The position numbers were made by a program, and so were the translations under genes. A DNA stretch of 64,000 bases, from positions 1,426,001 through 1,490,000 of the forward strand of contig NZ_CP077769.1 in NCBI RefSeq assembly GCF_020386615.1. The letters are read 5' to 3'. This DNA comes from Chitinophaga pendula. Lineage in GTDB: Bacteria > Bacteroidota > Bacteroidia > Chitinophagales > Chitinophagaceae. Positions 29,301-37,100 of the stretch are shown in pieces; position 1 is the first letter of the stretch, and every line of letters begins with the position of its first letter. The notes below the pieces were generated by a model, which was given only the letters and a program-made list of their open reading frames with translations, was not told the origin of the DNA and made no database searches.

Positions 29301-31108
29301 CGGACAAGACAGCACTTCTATTTGGAACAGAAGAATTAAGCTATCGCTTATTAGATCAGAGAAGTAACCAGCTGGCCCATTATCTTTCCGCTAAAGGAGT
29401 GGTGGCTGGACAGCTCGTGCCGATTTTCATGCATCGGAGTATAGAAATGGTGATAGCTATACTTGCAATATTAAAATTACGGGCTGCCTATGTCCCCATA
29501 GATATTAAAGCTCCCCAGGATAGAATTGCCTACATCTTATCTGATACAGAGGCGAAGGTACTTATAACACAATCCTCCTTGCAGCTGCTATTGGAGGATA
29601 TCAATGTAACGTCACTGGTCTATGTTGATAAGGAGATTGACCAATGGAGTACCTGTATTGCAGATAGGTTTGAAATGAAGCCGGTGGCGGGTGATCTGGT
29701 CTATATGATCTATACCTCTGGTTCTACCGGATTGCCGAAGGGGGTGTTGATTGAAGATGGTGGTATGTTGAACCATCTTTACGCGAAAATAAATGACCTC
29801 AAACTGAATGGACATAGCATTATTGCGCAAACAGCCCCTTATACTTTTGATATTTCGGTGTGGCAAATATTATGTGCTTTGCTAGTAGGAGGAAAGACTG
29901 TTATCTATACTGATGAGTTGATCTTATCGCCCGCTACACTATTGCAACAAATGGAGACAGATGGTGTGACAATTTGGGAATGTGTCCCTTCCTATTTGAC
30001 TTCAGTATTGTCTCCTGATATACAGCTGCCGGCATTGAAAGAATTGACTACTGTCATGGTAACAGGTGAGGCTGTGAGTAAAAATTTAATTGAAAAATGG
30101 TTTAATACCTATCCTGATAAGCAGGTGGTCAATGCTTATGGACCTACAGAAGCATCAGATGATATCTGTCATTATATCATGCATGAGACACCTGCCCATA
30201 ATACTATTGCGGTTGGTAAACCTGTTCAGAATACAAGGATATATATAGTGGATAGCGCAGGGAATCTATGCCCCCCCGGAGTAAAGGGAGAACTATGTAT
30301 ATCTGGAATAGGTGTGGGAAGAGGATATTGGAAAGATGCCGTGAAGACGGCGAAAAGTTTTGTGGATAACCCATTCGAACCAGCATATGGATTTCGCATG
30401 TATAGAACAGGAGATCATGCTCGCTGGTTACCGGATGGAAATATTGAGTACCTGGGCCGTATAGATGAACAGGTGAAATTGAGGGGGCTTCGGATAGAGC
30501 TCGGAGAGATTACTGCGCAAATGAACGCCTATGAAGGTATTCGGGAAAGTGCAGTAGTCATGAAAGAGAGAAACGGTAATAAATATATAGTAGGCTACTA
30601 CATAGCTGATCAACCAATTATCGTAGAAGATCTCAAATACTTCCTGGGTAGCAAGCTCCCGGATTATATGATCCCTTCCTATTTTATTCCGATAGCGGCC
30701 TTCCCATTAACTGTCAATGGTAAACTGAATAAGAAAGCCTTGCCTGATCCGGAGATTACAGAAGAGAACTACGTTCCTCCTTCCGGCGACATAGAGGAAA
30801 AGTTAGTGGATATATGGGCTACGATCCTACATCTGGATCGACAGGTGATCAGTGTAAGTAAAAACTTCTTTGATCTTGGAGGGAATTCGATTGGTATTAT
30901 AAGTCTTCACTACAAGGTAAACAGTGTATTTGGTACCAGTATTAGTGTGGCTGATATGTTTGGGCTTACAACTATAACAGCCATACGGGATTTCCTGCTG
31001 AAAGGTGCGGGACAGACGACTGAAGAAACGAGGAGTGCTGTAAAACAAGCGATTACAAGCGCTGCTAAAAACTTGAAGTCCTTAAGCAGTTTGCGAAAAG
31101 TGAATTAA
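17378..31108 (+). CDS. Hybrid PKS-NRPS, KS-AT-KR-ACP + three C-A-PCP modules
   Basis: 4576 residues. PKS module: KS 5-430 (TACSTS, Cys178; HGTGT and SNIGH present), AT 528-830 (GQGSQ; GHSIGEY, Ser618; HGFHS, so malonyl is expected), structural plus catalytic KR about 890-1300 (TGGLGQLG near 1123, Tyr1268 in YATAN), ACP GGDS Ser1402. No DH or ER. Then C (HHVVTDG, His1591), A 1915-2395, PCP Ser2435; C (His2616), A 2940-3420, PCP Ser3460; C (His3641), A 3965-4455, PCP Ser4504. The first two A domains read DLTKIGEVGK, one residue from the classical Asn code DLTKLGEVGK. The third reads DIWEMTADDK, close to modules 1 and 4. The two Asn modules are a 3075-bp-period tandem duplication. The C-terminal tail of about 35 residues is basic and helix-like and may dock to the next protein. 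Starts 9 bp after the previous gene. Confidence 0.95.
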   Translation: MKNYTGLEIAIIGMAGRFPGANDIEGFWENLRNGVESVEFLSREELVKNGENPELIDHPAYVPASAHVRGKEYFDADFFGYLPAEARLMDPQMRLFHEICWTALEDAGYNPYESGNKIGLFSGGASNANWEVGAILANREEMVDDFSAFNLRNINFLSSHISYLLDLSGPSITCNTACSTSLVAIQRACMSLLLRECNMALAGGVFISTRPQVGYIHQDGMIHSADGHCRAFDAAASGTIIGDGAGVVVLKKLDEAIKDGDHIYAIIKGSAINNDGSRKIGYTAPSVDGQSKVIMKAIQMAKVDPSTIGYVEAHGTGTKLGDPVEIAGLTRAFNTEKKQFCAIGSVKSNIGHLDTAAGVAGLIKAVLSLQHGQLVPSLHYQQPNPEIDFANSPFYVNTTLRPWERNGHPRRAGVSSFGIGGTNVHVVLEEAPVREAGSEGRSHQLLLLSGKTPGALERNAARVSAYLQQDTTTSLNDIAYTQQVGREAFQYRRMLVCRNRSEALALLDTPGWLSAGSHYISDKRTVGVAFLFPGQGSQYSGMCQGLYEEEPHFRSTVDECLSIVQRRCGKDLRPVLFGADTRIDQTEYTQPCLFIIEYSLARLLMSWGVQPSMMIGHSIGEYVAACVSGVFSLSDALYLVVKRGECMQAAPTGKMLSVSLDREGLLALCGVDICLAAVNGPSSGVLSGRESSIAALKLQLESSGHVCRELRTSHGFHSHLMDEVLPAFRDCFSGITFHTPSLPFISNVTGKEALADEICQADYWVNHLRSTVDFSGGLSTLLSTSSTSVLLEVGPGKVLSTLCSMAGQEGIPLVRGARDTGADGHYLLTGLGQLWERGVSINWRDYYGNERRLKVSLPGYSFEQVKYPVHVDAYQLLQQQSNNNITVADRRLSDWFYVPGWRQSVMGTATTATRQILLLSDAGGFGARLSARLRSQGHEVVEVYQGSGFSSLSVDVYEIDGGVAGDFSQLASILSSGGFKPTQLLHLWSMDRKSAADYTSLCYSVSNLAITWQHCSQELVLLTEEGELIRGDESGDAYSSLGQSLLKVIGQEYPGLHTQQIDISYSGVSAEWLEECVCRELSAVRRGSVIGLRRGQRWQQHYDALRLDREGSVFRDGGVYLITGGLGQLGYTLSKYLLSRYQAKLILVGRNNLLEGDKQVRYEELRHLGVVRYVACDISDAGQLKAALVLSEEQLGTINGVIHAAGVVDGRSIGLLPELSTDDYMHQFHPKIGGVDALWQVLADRALDFCVLTSSISTVLGGLGFGAYATANRYMDQFVQRETGSGRLQRWLSVSLDGLDFNIKTSNQDIVAEELCEVLEVVLQHKHLSHVLISKAPLEGRLERWVTGIIDTSEQKAVIDNHPVFEQTESGVSAQLQAMWKDFFGQADLSDTSDFFEIGGDSLKALTMLSRIHKTFGVDMSIRDFYDHPVLSTQGLFIHNRLGDAGIDQITGRSAAIPSAGGSGLYALSAAQRRMYFLHEFDKAALTYNMPHVIRLEGTLDAEKLLTCFEKLITRHEVLRTTFEVREGEVKQRVHETIAGFEWTIYESDAAGVSSLVDQFIRPFDLGRAPLLRAGLIRTENDAHILLVDMHHVVTDGVSTDILVNDLTHLYKGATLPALHLQYKDYAQWQQGVEEQQRIKGQRDFWMQQYQELPESLELPLDFSRPLIKSDRGAKWMDELSEEQTSQLKDVAEKENVSMFMLLLSIYHVLLSKLSNQEDIVIGTPTAGRLHADLEGVMGMFVNTLPLRNQSSKTNTFHTFLQQVKQNALACFDNQEYQYEDIVESLGVARDLSRNPLFDVMFSYENFDDVALELEGLKLLPFNREHEIAKFELTLVAGERDGRLSINFEYSTVLFRPRTIERLATYFKRIVSAVVADTNVLLKDIVILDEVERDRLLTDYNDTTIAYPSNETFIDLFSEQVHRTPNALALTCGADKMSYKELDILSEQLAVYLQCSLGIGSGDRVAVILDRDLLLLPVLVGILKSGAAYVPIDPAYPAQRAALILEDAGVKLVLNADGLSGILDAAKCYSGASRLSSPRGTDLAYMIYTSGSTGQPKGVMIAHHSLANYLRWARNHYIHSNTETVFSLHSSISFDLTITSLFLPLISGGRLKIFGGGNNPGVIGTVIADTEVNVVKLTPSHLKLIRDLPVSARPMKFIIGGELLERTVAEDIYQQYGGQASLYNEYGPTESTVGCMLYLYNPLEGGYAVPIGKPIWNTRLYVLDEELRPVALGVRGELYIGGAGLAVGYANNPLLTSQRFIDSPFVKGDRLYRTGDQVRMLSWDKMVYLGRLDDQVKLRGYRIELGEISGLLNSYEGISDSVAVVMGTSEDQYLCGYYVSSATIDHASLRSYLQEQLPVYMVPDHLQRIDHIPLTQNGKVDYKALPAIEIVAGTDYIAPSGEIEEQLVSIWSSILRLDASVISAGQSFFELGGNSLRAILLVNQIRKELEVEVSLQQLFGTPTIHGLHKVIHSSGRVSYRSIPAANGDGLYVLSSAQRRMYFLHEFDKAALTYNMPHIIRLNGKVSVDRIKASFEGLLSRHEILRTSFELEDGVLKQRVHDATIGFEWNVYESDEAGVPALITAFIRPFDLGTAPLLRIGLIEVGAEAYILLVDMHHVVTDGVSTDILVNDFTRLYRGESLPALRIQYKDYAVWQQSESEQQRISSQRDFWLAQYSDLPDPLELPLDFNRPLIKNTDGAVFKDKLSKEVTIALKELAAEEGLSMFMLLLSVYHILLNKLSNQEDIVIGTPTAGRLHADLKEVMGMFVNTLPLRNRSEHTSSFRSFLQQVKKNTLSSFDNQEYQYEDILESLGVNRDTSRNPLFDVMLSYEDFETNTLTLDGVDLNYYDDKRPISKFDLTLFSGEHEEQIIIDFEYNTTLFRSETIDRLATYFKRIVSAVVADTNVLLKDIVILDEVERDRLLTDYNDTTIAYPANETFIDLFSEQVHRTPDALALTCGADKMSYKELDILSEQLAIYLQCSLGIGSGDRVAVILDRDLLLLPVLVGILKSGAAYVPIDPAYPAQRAALILEDAGVKLVLNADGLSGILDAAKCYSGASRLSSPRGTDLAYVIYTSGSTGQPKGVMIAHHSLANYLRWARNHYIHSNTETVFSLHSSISFDLTITSLFLPLISGGRLKIFGGGNNPGVIGTVIADTEVNVVKLTPSHLKLIRDLPVSARPMKFIIGGELLERTVAEDIYQQYGGQASLYNEYGPTESTVGCMLYLYNPLEGGYAVPIGKPIWNTRLYVLDEELRPVALGVRGELYIGGAGLAVGYANNPLLTSQRFIDSPFVKGDRLYRTGDQVRMLSWDKMVYLGRLDDQVKLRGYRIELGEISGLLNSYEGISDSVAVVMGTSEDQYLCGYYVSSATIDHASLRSYLQEQLPVYMVPDHLQRIDHIPLTQNGKVDYKALPAIEIVAGTDYIAPSGEIEEQLVSIWSSILRLDASVISAGQSFFELGGNSLRAILLVNQIRKELEVEVSLQQLFGTPTIHGLHKVIHSSGRVSYRSIPAANGDGLYVLSSAQRRMYFLHEFDKAALTYNMPHIIRLNGKISVDRIKASFEGLLSRHEILRTSFELEDGVLKQRVHDATIGFEWNVYESDEAGVPALITAFIRPFDLGTAPLLRIGLIEVGAEAYILLVDMHHVVTDGVSTDILVNDFTRLYRGESLPALRIQYKDYAVWQQSESEQQRISSQRDFWLAQYSDLPDPLELPLDFNRPLIKNTDGAKITDELSVGITNELHALATAEGVSMFMLLLSVYHILLNKLSNQEDIVIGTPAVGRLHADLDDVMGMFVNTLPIRNQSVNESTFQSFLQQVKTNTVSCFDNQEYQYEDIVESLGVSRDTSRNPLFDVMFSYENFDDLNLELPGVTLNNYFSEHKISKFDLTLVAAESDGRLNIAFEYSTALFQKEKIAQVITYFKRILAAIVADKEILLKNIDILDESEKAQLIHAYNDTVVSYPADSNTVSLFEIQADLTPDKTALLFGTEELSYRLLDQRSNQLAHYLSAKGVVAGQLVPIFMHRSIEMVIAILAILKLRAAYVPIDIKAPQDRIAYILSDTEAKVLITQSSLQLLLEDINVTSLVYVDKEIDQWSTCIADRFEMKPVAGDLVYMIYTSGSTGLPKGVLIEDGGMLNHLYAKINDLKLNGHSIIAQTAPYTFDISVWQILCALLVGGKTVIYTDELILSPATLLQQMETDGVTIWECVPSYLTSVLSPDIQLPALKELTTVMVTGEAVSKNLIEKWFNTYPDKQVVNAYGPTEASDDICHYIMHETPAHNTIAVGKPVQNTRIYIVDSAGNLCPPGVKGELCISGIGVGRGYWKDAVKTAKSFVDNPFEPAYGFRMYRTGDHARWLPDGNIEYLGRIDEQVKLRGLRIELGEITAQMNAYEGIRESAVVMKERNGNKYIVGYYIADQPIIVEDLKYFLGSKLPDYMIPSYFIPIAAFPLTVNGKLNKKALPDPEITEENYVPPSGDIEEKLVDIWATILHLDRQVISVSKNFFDLGGNSIGIISLHYKVNSVFGTSISVADMFGLTTITAIRDFLLKGAGQTTEETRSAVKQAITSAAKNLKSLSSLRKVN
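18296..21763 (+). repeat. PKS repeat block, copy 1 (KS C-half - AT - KR - ACP)
   Basis: Near-identical to 32037-35507, with a one-codon indel in the AT-KR linker and two short divergent patches: one in the KR after the nucleotide-binding loop (from about 20830), one in the KR-ACP linker (about 21280-21358). Starts within the KS, just before the HGTGT motif; the KS N-terminal half upstream is divergent. Confidence 0.93.
22961..25473 (+). repeat. Tandem module duplication, copy A (C end - A(Asn) - PCP - C N-lobe)
   Basis: 2513 bp, near-identical to 26036-28548 at an offset of 3075 bp; by eye roughly fifteen scattered substitutions and no indels. The unit runs from the last part of a C domain, through the Asn A domain and PCP, to the linker between the N- and C-lobes of the next C domain (just after NRPLIKNTDGA). 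Sequence on both sides is clearly different between copies. Confidence 0.95.
26036..28548 (+). repeat. Tandem module duplication, copy B
   Basis: Second copy of the 2513-bp unit at 22961-25473. The C-lobe between the copies (25474-26035) is not part of the repeat and differs from the equivalent lobe before copy A, so the exchanged piece is A-PCP plus a C-domain N-lobe rather than a canonical C-A-PCP module. Confidence 0.95.
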
Positions 31109-31118
31109 AACGTCATAC

Positions 31119-34100
31119 ATGAGTGAATATACTGGTTTTGAGATTGCGATCATAGGTATGGCCGGGAGGTTTCCCGGGGCCAACGATATAGAGGGCTTTT
31201 GGGAGAATCTAAAGGCAGGAAAGGAGTCGATCGAATTTTTTAGTCGTGAAGAAGTGCTGGAAGAAGGTGAAAAAGCATCAGTGGTAGATCATCCGTCTTA
31301 CATAAAGGCCAATGCTTTTGTAAAAGGCAAGGAATATTTCGATGCAGCATTTTTTGGTTATATACCAACTGAGGCAGCGCTCATGGATCCGCAGGCCCGT
31401 TTATTTCATGAAGTTTGCTGGACAGCATTGGAAGATGCTGGTTGTAACCCATATACACCAGGAAATAGGATCGGTTTATTCGCGGGTGCTACTCCTAATG
31501 TCAATTGGGAGGCTTATACAACATTAGCCAATGAGACTGGAGAAGTGGATGCCTACACAGAATTTTTGCTAAGCAGTGTCCGTTTCCTTACGACCAGGAT
31601 TGCTTATGCGTTTAATTTCAGTGGGGCCTCAATGGGAGTGGAAACAGCCTGCTCTACTTCGTTGGTGGCTGTTCATCAGGCCTGTCACAGCTTGTTATTG
31701 GGAGATTGTACGGTAGCATTGGCAGGAGGGGTTACAATCCGTAATGAGTCAAAAAAAGGCTATCTGTACCAGGAAGGTATGATACATTCCGCAGATGGGC
31801 ACTGCCGGGCTTTTGATGCTGCCGCTACCGGTACGGTAGGAGGAGAGGGGGCAGGAGTAGTGGTACTCAAAAAGCTGGAGGACGCAATTAATGATGGAGA
31901 TCACATTTATGCGGTGATCCGTGGTACGGGTATCAATAACGACGGTAATAGCAAAGTGGGATATACTGCGCCTTCTATCAATGGTCAGATGGAAGCCATT
32001 ATGATGGCACATGAATGGGGTAGAATCGAGGCGGCCACCATTGGTTATGTTGAAGCACATGGTACAGGTACCAAACTGGGTGACCCTGTGGAGATCGCTG
32101 GTCTGACAAGGGCTTTTAATACAGAAAAGAAACAATTCTGCGCAATCGGCTCTGTAAAATCTAATATCGGTCACCTGGATACGGCTGCCGGGGTAGCAGG
32201 TCTGATCAAGGCCGTGTTGTCACTGCAACATGGCCAGCTGGTGCCCAGTCTGCACTACCAGCAACCCAATCCGGAGATCGACTTTGCTAACAGTCCTTTT
32301 TATGTAAATACAACATTGCGTCCCTGGGAACGTAATGGTCATCCCCGTCGGGCAGGTGTGAGTGCTTTTGGTATAGGTGGCACAAATGTGCATGTGGTGT
32401 TGGAAGAAGCACCTGGGCGCGACACCGGCAGTACCGGTCGCAGCCATCAGTTGCTGCTGCTGTCCGGTAAGACACCAGGGGCGCTGGAGCGTAATGCTGC
32501 CCGCTTGTCGGCGTACCTGCAACAGGATACCACCACCTCCTTAAATGATATTGCCTATACGCAACAGGTAGGACGTGAGTCTTTTTACTATCGTCGGATG
32601 CTGGTCTGCCGAAATCGATCCGAAGCGTTGGCATTGTTGAATACCCCTGGCTGGCTGTCGGCAGGGAGTCATTATATTTCGGACAAACGCACAGTAGGTG
32701 TTGCCTTTCTGTTCCCTGGCCAGGGATCTCAATATAGCGGGATGTGCCAGGGGCTGTATGAAGAAGAGCCGCATTTCCGTAGTACAGTAGATGAGTGTTT
32801 GTCTATTGTCCAACGCCGTTGTGGCAAAGACCTGCGTCCGGTATTATTTGGTGAAGATGCCCGTATGGATCAGACAGAATATACCCAACCCTGTCTGTTC
32901 ATCATAGAATATAGCCTGGCTCGTTTGCTGATGAGCTGGGGCGTTCAGCCCTCTATGATGATCGGTCACAGTATCGGAGAATATGTGGCTGCTTGTGTGA
33001 GTGGTGTATTTAGCTTATCAGATGCATTGTACCTGGTAGTAAAACGGGGAGAGTGTATGCAGGCTGCACCTACAGGTAAGATGCTGAGTGTGTCATTGGA
33101 TCGTGAAGGGTTGCTGGCATTGTGTGGAGTGGATATCTGCCTGGCGGCAGTCAATGGCCCTTCTTCGGGTGTATTGTCCGGCAGAGAGTCTTCGATAGCA
33201 GCATTAAAACTACAATTAGAATCATCGGGTCATGTTTGCCGGGAGTTACGTACCTCACATGGCTTCCATTCACACCTGATGGATGAGGTGTTACCCGCTT
33301 TCCGTGGCTGTTTTTCGGGTATTACCTTCCATACACCCTCCCTGCCATTTATTTCAAATGTGACGGGTAAGGAAGCCTTGGCCGATGAGATCTGCCAGGC
33401 TGACTACTGGGTGAACCATTTACGTTCGACCGTAGACTTTTCAGGCGGCTTGTCCACGTTGCTATCCACCAGCAGTACGTCTGTTTTACTGGAAGTAGGT
33501 CCAGGCAAGGTGTTGAGTACTTTATGCAGTATGGCCGGACAGGAGGGCATTCCCCTGGTTCGTGGAGCACGTGATACGGGAGCTGATGGTCATTACCTGT
33601 TAACCGGTTTGGGTCAGTTATGGGAGCGAGGCGTAAGTATCAACTGGCGGGATTATTATGGTAATGAGCGTCGCTTGAAGGTGCCTTTACCAGGTTATAG
33701 TTTTGAGCAGGTGAAATATCCGGTACATGTGGATGCTTATCAGCTATTACAACAACAGTTGGGATCAGGTACTTTGTCAGATAAGGGCCGTAAGCTATCC
33801 GATTGGTTCTATGTACCCGGATGGCGTCAGTCGGTGGTAGGTACAGCTGCTACGGCTACCCGCCAGATCCTGTTATTAAGTGATGCAGGTGGTTTTGGCG
33901 CCCGCTTATCTGCCCGGCTTCGTTTCCAAGGCCATGAGGTGGTAGAAGTCTACCAGGGAAGCGGTTTTTCCAGTCTTTCCGTAGATGTTTATGAGATAGA
34001 TGGCGGCGTTGCAGGAGATTTTAGTCAGTTGGCATCGATACTATCTTCCGGTGGTTTTAAACCTACACAGCTACTACATTTATGGTCCATGGACCGTAAA

Positions 34101-37100
34101 AGTGCTGCCGATTATACCTCCTTGTGTTACAGTGTATCTAACCTGGCAATCACCTGGCAGCATTGCAGCCAGGAGTTGGTGTTGCTGACGGAGGAAGGAG
34201 AGCTGATACGTGGGGATGAGTCAGGCGACGCATATAGCAGTTTAGGTCAGAGCCTGTTGAAAGTCATCGGTCAGGAGTATCCAGGACTTCATACCCAACA
34301 AATAGATATCAGTTATTCGGGAGTATCTGTAGAATGGCTGGAAGAATGTGTTTGCCGTGAGTTATCGGCCGTTCGCCGGGGCTCGGTGATCGGTTTGCGT
34401 CGGGGTCAACGCTGGCAACAGCATTACGATGCTTTGCGGCTGGATCGGGAAGGTAGTGTTTTCCGTGACGGAGGTGTTTACCTGATTACGGGAGGTTTGG
34501 GTCAGCTGGGTTATACGTTGTCTAAATACCTGCTGAGTCGTTATCAGGCTAAGTTGATCCTGGTAGGCCGCAACAGAAAGTTGAGCGGTGACAAACAAAC
34601 ACGTTATGAAGAATTGTGCAGCTTAGGAGTGGTTCGTTATGTCGCCTGTGATATCTCCGATGCCGGTCAATTGAAGGCAGCATTGGTGTCGTCAGAGGAA
34701 CAACTTGGTACCATCAATGGTGTTATTCATGCCGCAGGAGTAGTGGACGGTCGTTCCATAGGTTTATTACCGGAGTTGAGTACTGGTGACTATATGCATC
34801 AGTTCGGTCCCAAGATCAGCGGTCTTCATGCCTTGTGGCAGGTATTGGCTGATCGTGCACTGGACTTCTGTGTGCTGACCTCCTCGATATCGACGGTATT
34901 GGGCGGTTTAGGTTTTGGCGCGTATGCGACCGCCAATCGTTATATGGACCAGTTTGTACAACGGGAAGTAGGGTCTGGCCGTTTACAACGCTGGCTAAGT
35001 GTCAGCCTGGATGGATTGGATTTTGATGAAATTGGAAGTGCGGAGGAGATTACCCATACCGAAGTTTGTGAAGTGTTGGAAACGGCATTACAACATACCA
35101 GCTTATCGCATGTATTGATATCAAAAGCCCCACTGGAAGGTCGATTGGAGCGTTGGGTAACAGGAATAATAGATACTAGTGAACAGAAAGCAGTAATTGA
35201 TAACCATCTTGTTTTTGAGCAAACGGAGTCTGGCGTGAGCGCACAGCTGCAGGCAATGTGGAAAGACTTCTTTGGCCAGGCTGATTTATCTGATACCTCG
35301 GACTTTTTCGAAATAGGAGGTGATTCCCTGAAGGCGCTGACGATGTTATCACGTATACACAAGACTTTTGGTGTAGATATGTCCATCCGTGATTTTTATG
35401 ATCATCCGGTATTGTCGACACAGGGTCTTTTTATCCACAATCGTTTAGGGGACGCTGGTATTGACCAGATAACAGGGCGTAGTGCGGTGATCCCTTCAGC
35501 AGGTGGGGCGGGCTTATATGCCTTGTCGGCAGCACAGCGGCGGATGTATTTTTTACATGCCTTTGACAAAGCGGCGCTGACCTATAATATGCCGCATGTG
35601 ATCCGGTTGGAAGGAATGTTGGATGCAGAACGGCTACGTACTTGTTTTGAACAGCTGATAGCGCGCCATGAAATACTGCGTACAAGTTTCGAGTTGCATG
35701 AAGGCGAAGTGAAACAGCGGGTCCATGAAACGATTGCAGGCTTTGAATGGACGATTTACGAGAGTGATGCAGCAGGAGTATCCTCCCTGGTAGATCAGTT
35801 TATCCGTCCATTTGACCTGGGACACGCACCTTTGTTGCGTGCAGGGCTGATCCGTATCGGAGAAGCAGCACATGTGTTGCTGGTAGATATGCACCACGTA
35901 GTAACTGATGGGGTATCTACAGATATCCTGGTCAATGACTTTAGTTCACTTTATCGCGGAGCTGAATTACCAGCACTGCACTTACAATATAAAGATTATG
36001 CACAATGGCAGCAGAGTGCGGCAGAGCAGATACGTATATCAGCTCAAAAGGCTTTTTGGATGAAACAATACCAGGATCTGCCAGACCCATTAGCGTTACC
36101 GGTAGACTTTAGTCGTCCCCTGATAAAAAGTACCGTTGGTGCGATTCTTAAAAATAAGCTGACTGGCGATACTGTAAATGGATTGAAACGTCTGGCTGAG
36201 CAGGAAAAAGTATCGATGTTCATGCTCTTATTGTCTATTTATCATGTCTTGCTGAGCAAGCTCAGTAGCCAGGAGGATATTGTAATCGGTACACCAACGG
36301 CAGGTCGTTTACATGCAGATCTGGAACGTGTGATGGGGATGTTTGTAAATACACTACCCTTACGTAATAGCTGTGCAGGAGAGGATACATTTCAATCCTT
36401 TTTACAACGTATAAAAGAAAATACATTATCCTGCTTTGATAATCAGGAATATCAATATGAGGATATCGTTGAGTCGCTTGGTGTAGCCCGTGATATGAGC
36501 CGTAATCCGTTGTTCGACGTAATGTTCAGCTATGAGAACTTTGAAGATGTTGATTCAGAGCTGGAAGGATTAAAGTTAACTGCATATGAGAAGAAACATG
36601 ATGTGTCAAAGTTCGATATGACATTGATTGCAGCAGAAGAAGCAGATGGAATCAGTTTGAATATTGAATATAATACCATTTTATTCAAAGAGGACACCAT
36701 CATTAGAATGGTAGCTTATTTGAAAAGAATCGCAGCGATTATTGTTAAAGATGCTGGTATTAGAATAAAGGATATTGAACTGCTTGATGAAACGGAAAGA
36801 GAAATCTTACTAGGGACATTTAATAGCACTGAAAGTGTATATCCTTCTGATAAAACTATTGTTGATCTTTTCAGGACACAGGTTACTAAAACTCCTGATG
36901 AACCAGCATTAATATTTGGGTCGGATACAATGTCCTACCGTGCACTAGATTTATTATCAACGCAGATAAGTATATACCTATGCAAAGATAGAAAGGTGAG
37001 CGCTGGAGATAAAGTAGCGATCATGTTGGAAAGGAGTATATACCTGATACCTGTTTTACTCGGTATTTTAAAGTCAGGTGCAGCTTATGTTCCGATTGAT